NCBI RefSeq assembly: GCF_003626535.1
Contig: NZ_RBAL01000003.1
Coordinates: 459,136-523,135 of the forward strand
Direction of reading: 5' to 3'
Source: Streptomyces hoynatensis
GTDB taxonomy: Bacteria; Actinomycetota; Actinomycetes; Streptomycetales; Streptomycetaceae
DNA length: 64,000 bases
In this document: positions 8,398-16,357 of the stretch, in pieces
Layout: every line of letters starts with the position of its first letter
How positions within the stretch are numbered: position 1 is the first letter of the stretch
Translations under genes and position numbers: made by a program
The notes under the pieces: model-generated
What the model was told of the DNA's origin: nothing
Seen by the model: the letters and a program-made list of their open reading frames with translations, nothing else
Database searches by the model: none

Positions 8398-8966
8398 GTG
8401 GTGAGGACCATGCGGTGGCGGGCACGGCCGCGGCGCCGCCCAGGGCCCGCAGCCGGCCGGCCACGTTGCCCTCGATGCTGTCGAGGTAGTGGTGGGCGCC
8501 GAACCGCCTGGCCGCCCCGGCCTTGCCTGCGCCCCGGGCGATGGCCACGGTCTCGCATCCGAGCCGGGCGGCGAACTGCACGCCCAGGTGGCCGAGTCCG
8601 CCCAGGCCGAGCACGGCGACGAGGTCGCCCGGCCTGGCCGGGCCGCGCCGCAGCGCGCGGAAGGCGGACACGCCGGCGCAGCCCATGGGGGCCGCCTCGA
8701 CGGCGGTGAGCTCGTCGGGGATGCGGGCCGGCGCGGTGGCGGGAACGACCACGGCCTCGGCGTAGCCGCCGGGACAGGCCCCGCCGGGAACCCGCAGGCG
8801 CGCGCGGTGGATGAGGGCGCCCGCACGGCAGGCCGGGCAGCGTCCGCAGCTGCCGCCGAACCGGCCGACGGCCACCCGCTCGCCCACCTCCCACCCCTCG
8901 ACGCCCTCCCCGAGCGCGTCGATGCGCCCGGCGATCTCGTGCCCGGCGCGGCAGGCATGAGGGAAC
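8398..8966 (-). pseudogene. zinc-type alcohol dehydrogenase remnant
   Basis: A fragment of a medium-chain zinc alcohol dehydrogenase. GHEIAGRIDALGEG, GGSCGRCPACRAG (structural-zinc Cys cluster) and the Rossmann motif LGLGGLGHLGVQFAARLG are intact. The first 60 or so residues with the catalytic Cys are missing, and the frame loses similarity after about the Rossmann strand GGAAAVPAT, so the C-terminal third is gone. Two 15-bp direct repeats (CGAAGGCGGGGCGCC, 8975-8989 and 8998-9012) sit at the damaged 5' end. No intact start or upstream gene was found through 9238. Confidence 0.7.
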
Positions 8967-9238
8967 CTCTTTCGCGAAGGCGGGGCGCCGAGCGCGCCGA
9001 AGGCGGGGCGCCAGGGGAAGCCGGGGCCCTGGCAAAGGAGTTGGCGGAACGTGGCCCCCGTTCCGCCCGGCCCTTTTCCAGCACACCACCGGCCCGGCGC
9101 CCCCGGGGGGCCACCGGCGCCCGCTGATCCCCGGGCGCCCCGCCCCGTGCCCCGGCCCCGCGTGCGGGAGGGCGCGGCGGGGGCGGGCCCCGGCGCGCGG
9201 CCCACCGCCGCACGCCGGGGGGCCCGCCGGGCGGGGCG

Positions 9239-9709
9239 TCAGGGCGTGTGCGGCGGCGGGTCGTCCAGCAGCGAGACGCCGTAGGCGGCCAGGTCGGCGG
9301 CGTGCGCCGCGTCGTGGCGGGCGTCGGCCGCTCCCACGGAGCGGAAGTAGCCCTCGATGGCGCCGGGGTTGTTGATGACGAGGATCTCCGCCGTCTTTGT
9401 GAGCGGCTGGAGCGTGTGGGGCATGTTGCGGGAGCTGTAGACGTACGCCCCGGGCCCGGCGTCGTGCACCTGGCACTCCGCCAGCGAGGCCGAGCCGATC
9501 CAGAACCTGACGCGGCCGGAGAGGATGACCCAGCTCTCGTCCTCTCGGGTGTGCACGTGCAGGGGCGGCGCGTCCTCGCGGCGCATGGTGAAGCGCAGGG
9601 CGGTGACCGCCCCCTCGGTCTCGGTGGTCGACACCACCTGCTCCTGCACGCTGCTGAAGTAGCGGTAGGGCGTGCCTTCGCCCGGGTTGCGAATGAGTGC
9701 GATGGTCAA
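9239..9709 (-). CDS. cupin-domain protein
   Basis: 156 residues, a single cupin barrel. The first motif is PPLHVHTREDESWVILSGRVRFWIG (metal ligands His-x-His and Glu); the second covers GAYVYSSRNMPHTLQPL. Related proteins include quercetin-dioxygenase-like enzymes and simple sensor cupins. No other domain and no signal peptide are seen. It stands alone between the dehydrogenase remnant and ltrA. A tandem 15-bp operator-like repeat (9816-9845) lies about 110 bp upstream and may regulate it, but no cognate regulator gene is adjacent. Enzymatic role unknown. Confidence 0.8.
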   Translation of the reverse strand: MTIALIRNPGEGTPYRYFSSVQEQVVSTTETEGAVTALRFTMRREDAPPLHVHTREDESWVILSGRVRFWIGSASLAECQVHDAGPGAYVYSSRNMPHTLQPLTKTAEILVINNPGAIEGYFRSVGAADARHDAAHAADLAAYGVSLLDDPPPHTP

Positions 9710-9815
9710 CGCGTGCTCCTTCCCGGCCTTTCCGGCCGAGGTGGCCCGATCGGCTGCCGGTCCGGCGGAAGCGCGCCGCGCGGCGGGGCATGCCGCGGCC
9801 GGGCGGCCGATCTAG

Positions 9816-9847
9816 TTGACGGTTCAATCATTGACCGTTCAATCATT
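9816..9847. promoter_or_regulatory. tandem TTGA-N4-TCAA operator-like repeats
   Basis: TTGACGGTTCAATCA (9816-9830) is followed immediately by TTGACCGTTCAATCA (9831-9845). Each unit contains a TTGA-N4-TCAA dyad, the style of TetR or ArsR operators. It lies upstream of the cupin gene and downstream of ltrA. No adjacent regulator explains it. Confidence 0.55.
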
Positions 9848-9991
9848 ACATGGGGCCGGGAGAGTACGCCAGGGGCGGCGGCCTTCCGGCTCGATCCGAT
9901 GCCCCGTCAACTCCTCGTCGGCAGGCCGAGGTCGCCGCCCCGGGGCGCGCTCAACCCGCGGGGCGCCGCCCGCGCCCGCGGCAGGCGCGCC

Positions 9992-11194
9992 TCACGCCGG
10001 GGCGACCCCGGCGGCCCGGGCCGCACGCCCGTGCAGCCACACCGTCGCCGTCACCCCGGCGGCCAGCAGGGCCAGCGCCGGCAGCGCCGGGATCACGGCG
10101 ACCAGCGGGCCCGCGCACAGGCAGTAGAGCCCGGCCACCACCAGCGCCCGGGGCCGTGGCCCCGCCGTCCGCAACGCGAGCCCCGCCGCGGCCAGCAGGA
10201 ACACCCCGACGCCGCCCGCGAGGGCCCAGGCCACCACGCCGTGCAGCGGGTCAGACAGCTCGTAGTGCCCGGCGTCGGCGACCTGGTGCAGCACCTTCTT
10301 GATCCCCAGCGCGCACAGGACGACGCCCGCGACCAGCGGCAGGTGCAGGAAGGTGTACGCGTCGCGCGCCAGCCGGGTGCGGTCGTCGCCCTCGGCGCGC
10401 GCCAGCGCCTGCTCCACCGGGCCGCTGATCTGGCGGAAGTACAGGAACCACAGCCCGGCGGCGACGGCGAGGCCGGCCGTGGCGGCGGCCAGGATCGGGG
10501 CGCTCACCGGGAGCCCCGTCATTCCCACGCCGATCGCGATGAACGATTCGCCCAGCGCGATGAGCAGGATCAGGCCGTGCCGTTCGGCGAAGTGGCCGGG
10601 GGAGTTGACCCGCCAGCCGGAGGCGCCGGTGACGAAGATCGCCAGGTAGTCGATCACCACCGCGCCCAGCCACACCAGGACCTGCGCCGCCCCGTGCAGC
10701 GCGCTGCTGGCCAGGAGCAGCACGAACGGCGGCGCCACGGAAAGCAGCGCCGTCCGCAGCAGCGTGGCGCGCAGCGCCTGGTCTCCGGCGCTCGACAGCC
10801 AGTAGGTGACCAGGTGCAGCCCCCGGACCGCGCCGTAACACAGGGCGAGGAGCAGCGGCGCGAACAGCCCGCCCGGCATGTCGGAGAACGCCTCGGGCAC
10901 GGTCAGCGACACCACGAGCAGCACCGCCATCACCGTGACCAGCACCGCGAACATCGCCCCTGAGTCGGCGCGCACCACGTTGCCCAGCCACGCGAAACAG
11001 CACCAGCACCACCACAGCAGCGCGAGCACCACCATGCCGCCGAGCAGCCGCAGCCCCGAGGGGTCGGCGGCCAGCAGGGCGGTGACCTGAGTGATCGCGA
11101 ACACGAACACCAGGTCGAAGAAGAGCTCCGCGGGCGTCACCCGGTGGCCGTCCTCGGTCGCGACGATCCGGGCCCGCGGCTTGGCCATGGTCAC
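9992..11194 (-). CDS. low temperature requirement A (LtrA) family membrane protein
   Basis: 400 residues with about ten or more hydrophobic helices. The N-terminal segment RVTPAELFFDLVFVFAITQVT is the LtrA signature, and the middle carries SPGHFAERHGLILLIALGESFIAIG, another strongly conserved family block. LtrA proteins are integral membrane proteins of unclear biochemical role, first linked to growth of Listeria at low temperature. I chose GTG 11194 because GGGGGA lies 5 bp upstream; an ATG two codons later is possible. The divergent gene is a MerR regulator about 200 bp away with its own promoter, so no shared control is evident. Confidence 0.92.
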   Translation of the reverse strand: MTMAKPRARIVATEDGHRVTPAELFFDLVFVFAITQVTALLAADPSGLRLLGGMVVLALLWWCWCCFAWLGNVVRADSGAMFAVLVTVMAVLLVVSLTVPEAFSDMPGGLFAPLLLALCYGAVRGLHLVTYWLSSAGDQALRATLLRTALLSVAPPFVLLLASSALHGAAQVLVWLGAVVIDYLAIFVTGASGWRVNSPGHFAERHGLILLIALGESFIAIGVGMTGLPVSAPILAAATAGLAVAAGLWFLYFRQISGPVEQALARAEGDDRTRLARDAYTFLHLPLVAGVVLCALGIKKVLHQVADAGHYELSDPLHGVVAWALAGGVGVFLLAAAGLALRTAGPRPRALVVAGLYCLCAGPLVAVIPALPALALLAAGVTATVWLHGRAARAAGVAPA

Positions 11195-11358
11195 GAAGTC
11201 CCCCTGGGCAGAGCCGGGACTCGATTCCGTTCGACCGAGCCCGGCGCAGGATACCCAGCGCCCCGGCGCGGCCTCCGCCGCGGGGTGCCGCCACCGGCAC
11301 GCGGCCCCCGCGGGGGCGGGCGCGCGGGCGCCGGACGGGCAGGCGTGGCCGCCGGCCG

Positions 11359-11390
11359 TTGACCTTCGAGTCCTGTCGAAGGTCTACGGT
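11359..11390 (+). promoter_or_regulatory. MerR-type promoter with long spacer and internal dyad
   Basis: -35 TTGACC (11359-11364), a 20-bp spacer and -10 TACGGT (11385-11390). Inside lies the perfect dyad ACCTTCGA-gtcctg-TCGAAGGT (11362-11383). Overlong spacers with an internal dyad are the hallmark of MerR-activated promoters. The ATG is only 7 nt past the -10 box, so the mRNA is probably leaderless. Confidence 0.8.
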
Positions 11391-11397
11391 CGGCCGT

Positions 11398-12198
11398 ATG
11401 AGCGTGATGCGGATTTCCCGGCTCTCGGCACGCACCGGCGTTCCGGCGACCACGCTGCGGTTCTACGAGACGGCCGGGCTGCTGCCCGCCGGGCGGACGG
11501 CCTCCGGCTACCGCATCTACGGCGAGGACGCGGTGGAGCGGCTGGCGTTCATCGGGGCGGCCAAGCACCTGGGGCTGACCCTGGAGGAGATCGCCGAGCT
11601 GCTGGACGTGTGGGAGTCGGGGGCGTGCCGGGAGGTGAAGGCCGGCCTGCGCCCCAGACTCAGCGCCCGCCTGGCGGCCGTGGAGGAGCGCACGGTGCAG
11701 TCGGCGGCGTTCGCCGCGACCCTGCGCGCGGCGCTTGCGCGCCTGGACGCGTTGCCGGACCGGACCGGCCGGTGCGATCCCGGATGCGGCTTCCTCACCC
11801 CCACCGGGCCCACCACCGGGCAGCCTGGCGCCTCCCGGCCCGGCGCGGGGCCGGAGCCCGTGGCCGCGCCCGGCCGCCGCGCCGCCGAGGAGAAACGCGA
11901 GCGGTGGCGCACGGCGCCGGTGGCGTGCTCGCTGACCGGCGAGCGGATGACCGAGCGCGTCGCGGCCTGGCACCGGGTCCTCACCGGCGCGCCCCGCCGC
12001 GAGATCCCCGAAGGGCTGCGGCTCACGCTGCCCGCCTCGCGCGCGGCGGCCGTCGCCGGGCTGGCGGCGGCCGAGCAGGGCTGCTGCGCGTTCTTCGACT
12101 TCCGCCTCCACCTCGACGGGCCCGACCTCCACCTGGAGGTGCGCGCCCCGGCCGAGGGCGCGGGACTGCTGGCCGAACTGTTCGCAGGCGCCGCCTGA
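11398..12198 (+). CDS. MerR-family transcriptional regulator
   Basis: 266 residues. The winged helix-turn-helix reads MRISRLSARTGVPATTLRFYETAGLLPAGRTASGYRIYG, then the dimerisation coiled coil (about 75-125). After it CDPGCGF offers a possible metal- or thiol-sensing Cys pair. A C-terminal extension (PVACSLTGERMTERVAAW to the end) with a CC pair (AEQGCCAFF) is typical of a Streptomyces MerR subgroup. The ATG follows the -10 box at once, implying leaderless translation. The YnfA gene 54 bp downstream is probably co-transcribed and may be the controlled exporter. The inducer is unknown; a metal or thiol-reactive compound is plausible. Confidence 0.9.
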   Translation: MSVMRISRLSARTGVPATTLRFYETAGLLPAGRTASGYRIYGEDAVERLAFIGAAKHLGLTLEEIAELLDVWESGACREVKAGLRPRLSARLAAVEERTVQSAAFAATLRAALARLDALPDRTGRCDPGCGFLTPTGPTTGQPGASRPGAGPEPVAAPGRRAAEEKRERWRTAPVACSLTGERMTERVAAWHRVLTGAPRREIPEGLRLTLPASRAAAVAGLAAAEQGCCAFFDFRLHLDGPDLHLEVRAPAEGAGLLAELFAGAA

Positions 12199-12252
12199 CG
12201 CACGCCGCCCCCGCCCGCCTCCCACCCCCGCCTCCCCGCAGAAGGACCCGCC

Positions 12253-12588
12253 GTGCTCGTCGTCCGCTCCGTCGCCCTGTTCCTGGTCGCCGCCCTGTTC
12301 GAGATCGGGGGTGCCTGGCTGGTGTGGCAGGGAGTGCGCGAGCACCGGGGCTGGATCTGGGCCGGCGCCGGCGTCGTCGCGCTCGGCCTGTACGGCCTGG
12401 TGGCCACCTTCCAGGCCGACGACCACTTCGGCCGCATCCTGGCCGCCTACGGCGGGGTCTTCGTCGCCGGATCGATAGCCTGGGGCGTCCTCGCCGACGG
12501 CTACCGTCCCGACCGTTTCGACGTCATCGGCGCGCTGGTGTGCCTGGCCGGCATGGCGTTGATCATGTATGCGCCGCGCGGCTCCTGA
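12253..12588 (+). CDS. YnfA/UPF0060-family small membrane protein
   Basis: 111 residues with four transmembrane helices, beginning [22 protein letters not shown]. The family blocks [31 protein letters not shown] and [23 protein letters not shown] are clear. YnfA proteins resemble small multidrug resistance transporters in size and topology, although true efflux activity has been shown for only some. GTG start with AGAAGGA 5 nt upstream. Second gene of a MerR-YnfA unit, which suggests induced efflux. Confidence 0.93.
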   Translation: MLVVRSVALFLVAALFEIGGAWLVWQGVREHRGWIWAGAGVVALGLYGLVATFQADDHFGRILAAYGGVFVAGSIAWGVLADGYRPDRFDVIGALVCLAGMALIMYAPRGS

Positions 12589-12651
12589 CGGCGCGTGAGG
12601 AGCAACGGCCCGGCGGGGCGGCGGGCACCGTGTTCGGCGAGGGGGAAGGGT

Positions 12652-13287
12652 TCACAGGACGGCGAGGAGGCCGTCGAGCGGGGCGGGTATGCGGCCGGGG
12701 TCGAGGGCCTCCACGAGAACCCGGCCGTAGTGGATCTTGCGGCCCGACGTGGTGCCGAGGAAGCGCCGCAACTGCTGCTCGGGGCTGCGGTGTTGCTGCG
12801 CGGGCTGCCGCAGGAAGGTCTCCGGGGAACGCAGGTCGCCTTCCGCCTCGACGAGTTCCTTCACCCGCGGCACGCCGAGCGCCCGGATGAGCTCGTCCTC
12901 CAGGTCGGCCGCGCAGACGAAGAACCCGTCCGGTGCCGCGCCGGCCCGCCGGAACCCGCGGGCGTAGTACTCGCGCTCCGCCTCGTCGCACAGTCCCGTC
13001 AGGCGCAGGCCGAGGCCGGGCGCCCCGAGGAGGCCGGCGAAGCGCCCGACGCTCATCGCGCCGCCCATCGCCAGCACGCAGACCCCCTCCGCCGCCACGT
13101 CCCGGCCGCGGCGCGCGGCCAGCGCGCCGACCGCCGCCACGTCGCTCGGGCCCTCCAGCAGGACGGCCACCCGGACGGGCAGCCGCGCGGCCAGCTCGCG
13201 CGCGGCGACCCCGGCATCCCCGGCCCGCGCGGCACCCCCGGCCGCCCACGCCGTGACCGCCTCCCGGAAGGCCCCCATGTCAGTCAT
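12652..13287 (-). CDS. OLD-like TOPRIM-domain protein
   Basis: 211 residues. The core VAVLLEGPSDVAAVGALAARRG places the conserved acidic residue and a following Asp as in OLD-family TOPRIM nucleases. VCAADLEDELIRALG is the second characteristic block, normally found after the AAA ATPase of full-length OLD proteins. Here only the TOPRIM half exists, as in many stand-alone actinobacterial homologues annotated as TOPRIM nucleotidyl transferase/hydrolase. Mg-dependent nucleic-acid cleavage is possible but not shown. The ATG at 13287 (MTDMGAF) was picked; a TTG 15 bp upstream is in frame. No neighbour partner was found. Confidence 0.75.
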   Translation of the reverse strand: MTDMGAFREAVTAWAAGGAARAGDAGVAARELAARLPVRVAVLLEGPSDVAAVGALAARRGRDVAAEGVCVLAMGGAMSVGRFAGLLGAPGLGLRLTGLCDEAEREYYARGFRRAGAAPDGFFVCAADLEDELIRALGVPRVKELVEAEGDLRSPETFLRQPAQQHRSPEQQLRRFLGTTSGRKIHYGRVLVEALDPGRIPAPLDGLLAVL

Positions 13288-13386
13288 GTGAGGAGTCTGC
13301 AACCTTTCCGCCCGCCGCGGTAGGCGCCGCCCGCCGCGGTCCGGTTCCCCCGCCGCGGTCCGGGCCGGCGGGCGGGCGCGGCGCGC

Positions 13387-14058
13387 TCAGCGGTAGGCCG
13401 GCTGCGTGCGGCCGGGGTCGGCGGGCACCACGTCGAGGCGGGGATCGGCCAGCAGCCGGTCGATGGTCCCGGCGTCCGCGCCGATCCCCGCCCAGTGCGG
13501 GTCGACGTCGTGGGCCACGCACCAGGCGTGGTCGGCGGGCCAGGCGAAGGCGGGCCCCGGCATGTCCAGCCGGGGCTGCCCCGGCCACATCTCCGCCGCG
13601 CCCCAGTCGCAGGCCGCGGAGAGCGGCCCGCGGAACAGGAAGTAGGAGCGGTGCGGGATCACGACCTTCGGCCCGCCGAGCACCTCGGGCGGAAAGGCCG
13701 GCGCCACCCGGGGCACGGGCCGCTCCCCGCCGTCCTCGCCGACGACCAGCACGGACACGGCATCGCCACCGTAGATGTCCCCGTAGCCGTCCCACAGGCA
13801 GAAGCAGCAGTCCTCCGGGGTCCCGGTGTGCGCCGCGAGCAGGCCGAACAGCGCCCGCAGCCGCTCCTCCTCGGTCTCGTCCCCGACTGCCTCGACGTCG
13901 TTCTCGCTCTGCCCGGGAAAGGCGGGGTCGGGCAGGAAACGCAGCCGCGCGTAGGCCGGGAAACCGGAGGGGCCGAATCCGACCAGCCGGTCCCACGGGA
14001 GTTCGCTCGACACGATCCAGTCGGCCGGCGACAGGTCGGAGCAGGGAATCAGGGGCAC
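13387..14058 (-). CDS. conserved hypothetical protein
   Basis: 223 residues, no family recognised. The composition is protein-like, with strong codon bias, many Trp and aromatic residues (DWIVSSELPWDRLVGFGP, HRSYFLFRGPL, ADHAWCVAHDVDPHWAG) and a CC pair in PEDCCFCLWDGYGD. No signal peptide or helix is seen. The segment SPADWIVSSELPWDRL resembles proteins I recall as uncharacterised actinobacterial families, so it is probably a real cytoplasmic protein of unknown role. It stands alone between the TOPRIM gene and the divergent TetR gene. Confidence 0.7.
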   Translation of the reverse strand: MPLIPCSDLSPADWIVSSELPWDRLVGFGPSGFPAYARLRFLPDPAFPGQSENDVEAVGDETEEERLRALFGLLAAHTGTPEDCCFCLWDGYGDIYGGDAVSVLVVGEDGGERPVPRVAPAFPPEVLGGPKVVIPHRSYFLFRGPLSAACDWGAAEMWPGQPRLDMPGPAFAWPADHAWCVAHDVDPHWAGIGADAGTIDRLLADPRLDVVPADPGRTQPAYR

Positions 14059-14260
14059 GTCGCGAACCTAGCGGCGCGCCCCCGGCGCGGCCACCGCATT
14101 TACCGGCCACCGGCGCCACGCCCGGGCCCGGGCCCGCCCCGGCCGCGCCCGTCAAGGGGCCGGTGCTGCGGGCGCATTGCGGAGGTGCGCCGGGTGGCCG
14201 CTGTTACATTCGTCGGGGAGAACGGGACCGCGGGCCGGCCCCGGCCCCCGGCGGGAGGAG

Positions 14261-14962
14261 ATGGTGGAGATCGCCACGCAGGCCGGTGCCCTCGTGCAGC
14301 CCCGCGCCCCCTTGAGCCGGGAGCGGGTTCTCGGCGCCGCCGTCGCCCTGGCGGACGAGGGCGGGGCCGAGGCGCTCAGCATGCGGCGGATCGCGCAAGC
14401 CCTCGGCGTCGTGCCCATGGCCCTGTACAAGCACGTGGCCGGGAAGAACGCCCTGCTCGACGGCATGATCGACGTCCTCCTCCGCGAGATCGACCCGCCG
14501 GCCCCCGACGCCGGCTGGAAGACGGCCGTGCGCCGCCGGGTGCTGTCCGCCCGCCGGATGCTGCTGCGGCACCCGTGGGCGGCCGAGGTCATCGAGTCGC
14601 GGATGAAGGCGCGGGCCACCCCGACCCCCGCGGTCATGGCGTACCTGGACTCGATGGTCGGGATCTTCCGGGCCGGGGGGTTCCCGATCGACCTGGTCCA
14701 TCACGCGATGCACGTCATGGGCAGCCGCCTGCTCGGCTTTTCCCAGGAGCTGTTCGAGGACGGCCCGGGCCGCGAGCCGGACCCGGACGCCCCGCCGCCC
14801 GAGGAGATGGCCGCGCGCTATCCGCACCTCACCGAGCTGGCGGCGGCCGTCGCCCACGACCCCGACTCCGTGGTCGGCCCCGGCTGCGACGACCAGTACG
14901 AGTTCGAGTTCGCCCTGGACCTGACGCTGGACGGCCTCGAACGGCTCCGCAACGCGGCCTGA
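14261..14962 (+). CDS. TetR-family repressor (TetR_C type)
   Basis: 233 residues. The helix-turn-helix is LSRERVLGAAVALADEGG...LSMRRIAQALGVVPMALYKHVAGKNALLDGM, the TetR/TetC variant with LYKHV. The C-terminal ligand-binding part is helical and ends YEFEFALDLTLDGLERL, as in TetR_C_1 proteins. GGGAGGAG abuts ATG 14261, so the next codon, GTG 14264, may be the real start. The gene precedes a zinc-less dehydrogenase, and two 17-bp palindromes lie in between; they are the obvious target. Confidence 0.88.
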   Translation: MVEIATQAGALVQPRAPLSRERVLGAAVALADEGGAEALSMRRIAQALGVVPMALYKHVAGKNALLDGMIDVLLREIDPPAPDAGWKTAVRRRVLSARRMLLRHPWAAEVIESRMKARATPTPAVMAYLDSMVGIFRAGGFPIDLVHHAMHVMGSRLLGFSQELFEDGPGREPDPDAPPPEEMAARYPHLTELAAAVAHDPDSVVGPGCDDQYEFEFALDLTLDGLERLRNAA

Positions 14963-15037
14963 TCCGCGCCCCGCCGGCCCCCGCCGCCCCGTGGCCGGAA
15001 TGCGCCCCCCTTCCCCGCCCGGCTCCGCCCCGCCCCT

Positions 15038-15093
15038 TGACCGGTGTACGCAGTACACCTAGCGTGCCGAGGGAGGGGTGTACGCCGTACACC
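15038..15093 (+). promoter_or_regulatory. promoter with twin TetR-type operators
   Basis: -35 TTGACC (15038-15043), 16-bp spacer, -10 TAGCGT (15060-15065). Palindrome GGTGTACGCAGTACACC (15043-15059) fills the spacer, and a second, GGTGTACGCCGTACACC (15077-15093), lies just downstream. The centres are 34 bp apart. A repressor bound here would block the oxidoreductase gene at 15166. Confidence 0.85.
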
Positions 15094-15165
15094 TCCGGAC
15101 TCGCAGGCCGGCGGCAGCCCGCGGACGCCGCGGTGGCGCCCGGCCCGCGGAGAGGGGGCGACCCG

Positions 15166-16155
15166 ATGCAGGCGATCGTTCAGGAACGGTTCGGACCGCC
15201 GGACGTCCTGCGGCTGACGGACACCGACCGTCCCGAGCCCGGCCCGGGGCAGGTGCTGGTGCGGGTGCACGCGGCAGCGCTGAACCCCTACGACTGGCAC
15301 ATGATGCGCGGCGACCCGTACGTGGCGCGCCTGACGGGGGCGATGGGGCTGACCCGGCCGAGGTCCCGGGTGGCCGGGATCGACGCGGCCGGGCGGGTGG
15401 CCGCCGTCGGCGCCGGGGTGCGCGGCCTGCGGCCGGGGGAGGAGGTCCTGGGCTTCTGCCGGGGCGCCTTCGCCGAGTACGCGTGCACCCCCGCACGGCT
15501 GCTGGTGCCCAAGCCCGCGCGGCTGAGCTTCGAAGAGGCCGCCGCGGTGCCGATGGGCGCGGTGACCGCCCTGCGCGGGCTGCGGGCCGTGGGCCGGCTG
15601 CGGGCCGGGCAGCGGGTGCTGGTCAACGGGGCCGCCGGCGGCGTGGGCACGTTCGCCGTGCAGATCGCCGCGGCGCTGGACGCGGAGGTCACCGGCGTGT
15701 GCAGCGCCCGCAACGCCGGCCTGGTGCGCGCCCTGGGCGCCGCGCACGTCGTCGACTACGCCCGGGAGGACTTCACCGGGGAACGCGCCCGCTACGACCT
15801 GATCCTGGACAACGTGGGCAACCGCCCGCTGAGCCGCCTGCGCCGGGCGCTCACCCCGGCGGGCACCCTGGTGGCCAACGCCGGCGGCACCCCGGGACAC
15901 GCCTTCGGGGCGATCGGCGCCATGCTGCGGGTGACCGCGGCCAACGCCTTCGCCCGGCAGCGGCTGCGCACCCTCAGCCCCTCGGTTCCCTCCGGGCCCG
16001 CCCACGAGGACCTGCTCGCCGTCGCCGCGCTGGTCGAGGCCGGCCGCGTCACCCCGGTGATCGACCGGACCTACCCGCTGTCCGGCGCGGCCGAGGGCAT
16101 GCGCCACGTCGAGGGCGGCCACGCGCGCGGCAAGTGCGTGCTCACCGTCCCCTGA
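15166..16155 (+). CDS. NAD(P)-dependent MDR oxidoreductase (quinone-reductase-like, zinc-less)
   Basis: 329 residues of the medium-chain dehydrogenase/reductase superfamily. The N-terminal GroES-like domain holds AALNPYDWHMMRGD and AGIDAAGRVAAVGAGV. The cofactor domain carries RVLVNGAAGGVGTFAVQIAAALDAEV, the AxxGxxG quinone-oxidoreductase signature. Structural and catalytic zinc Cys residues are absent, as expected for the quinone-reductase branch (reticulon-4-interacting-like). It probably reduces quinones or enones with NADPH in the cytoplasm. The start follows GAGAGGGGG. Twin operators upstream and the adjacent TetR gene suggest induction by a small electrophile or xenobiotic. Confidence 0.9.
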   Translation: MQAIVQERFGPPDVLRLTDTDRPEPGPGQVLVRVHAAALNPYDWHMMRGDPYVARLTGAMGLTRPRSRVAGIDAAGRVAAVGAGVRGLRPGEEVLGFCRGAFAEYACTPARLLVPKPARLSFEEAAAVPMGAVTALRGLRAVGRLRAGQRVLVNGAAGGVGTFAVQIAAALDAEVTGVCSARNAGLVRALGAAHVVDYAREDFTGERARYDLILDNVGNRPLSRLRRALTPAGTLVANAGGTPGHAFGAIGAMLRVTAANAFARQRLRTLSPSVPSGPAHEDLLAVAALVEAGRVTPVIDRTYPLSGAAEGMRHVEGGHARGKCVLTVP

Positions 16156-16234
16156 CGGCGCGCCCCCGGAGGGCCCGGCCGGCGCCTGGCCCTCCGCGGG
16201 CGGCACCCGGCCGGCCCAAACCTGCACGTCAGGG

Positions 16235-16267
16235 CTTCACCCGTTGTTCATGTGTCCGTTGACGGAG
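16235..16267 (+). promoter_or_regulatory. PHO box (PhoP direct-repeat site)
   Basis: Three 11-bp direct-repeat units begin at 16235, 16246 and 16257: CTTCACCCGTT, GTTCATGTGTC and CGTTGACGGAG. The first two fit the Streptomyces PhoP repeat GTTCACC well; the third is weak. The site lies about 90 bp before phoX, the expected position for phosphate-starvation control. Confidence 0.75.
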
Positions 16268-16357
16268 ACGGGCGAGTGAGTGCCTAACGTCCTCCCTCGG
16301 GATCGAACGATCCATCCGCGGCCGGCCGCGTGCCCCCGAGAACTGCTTGGAGACGTT

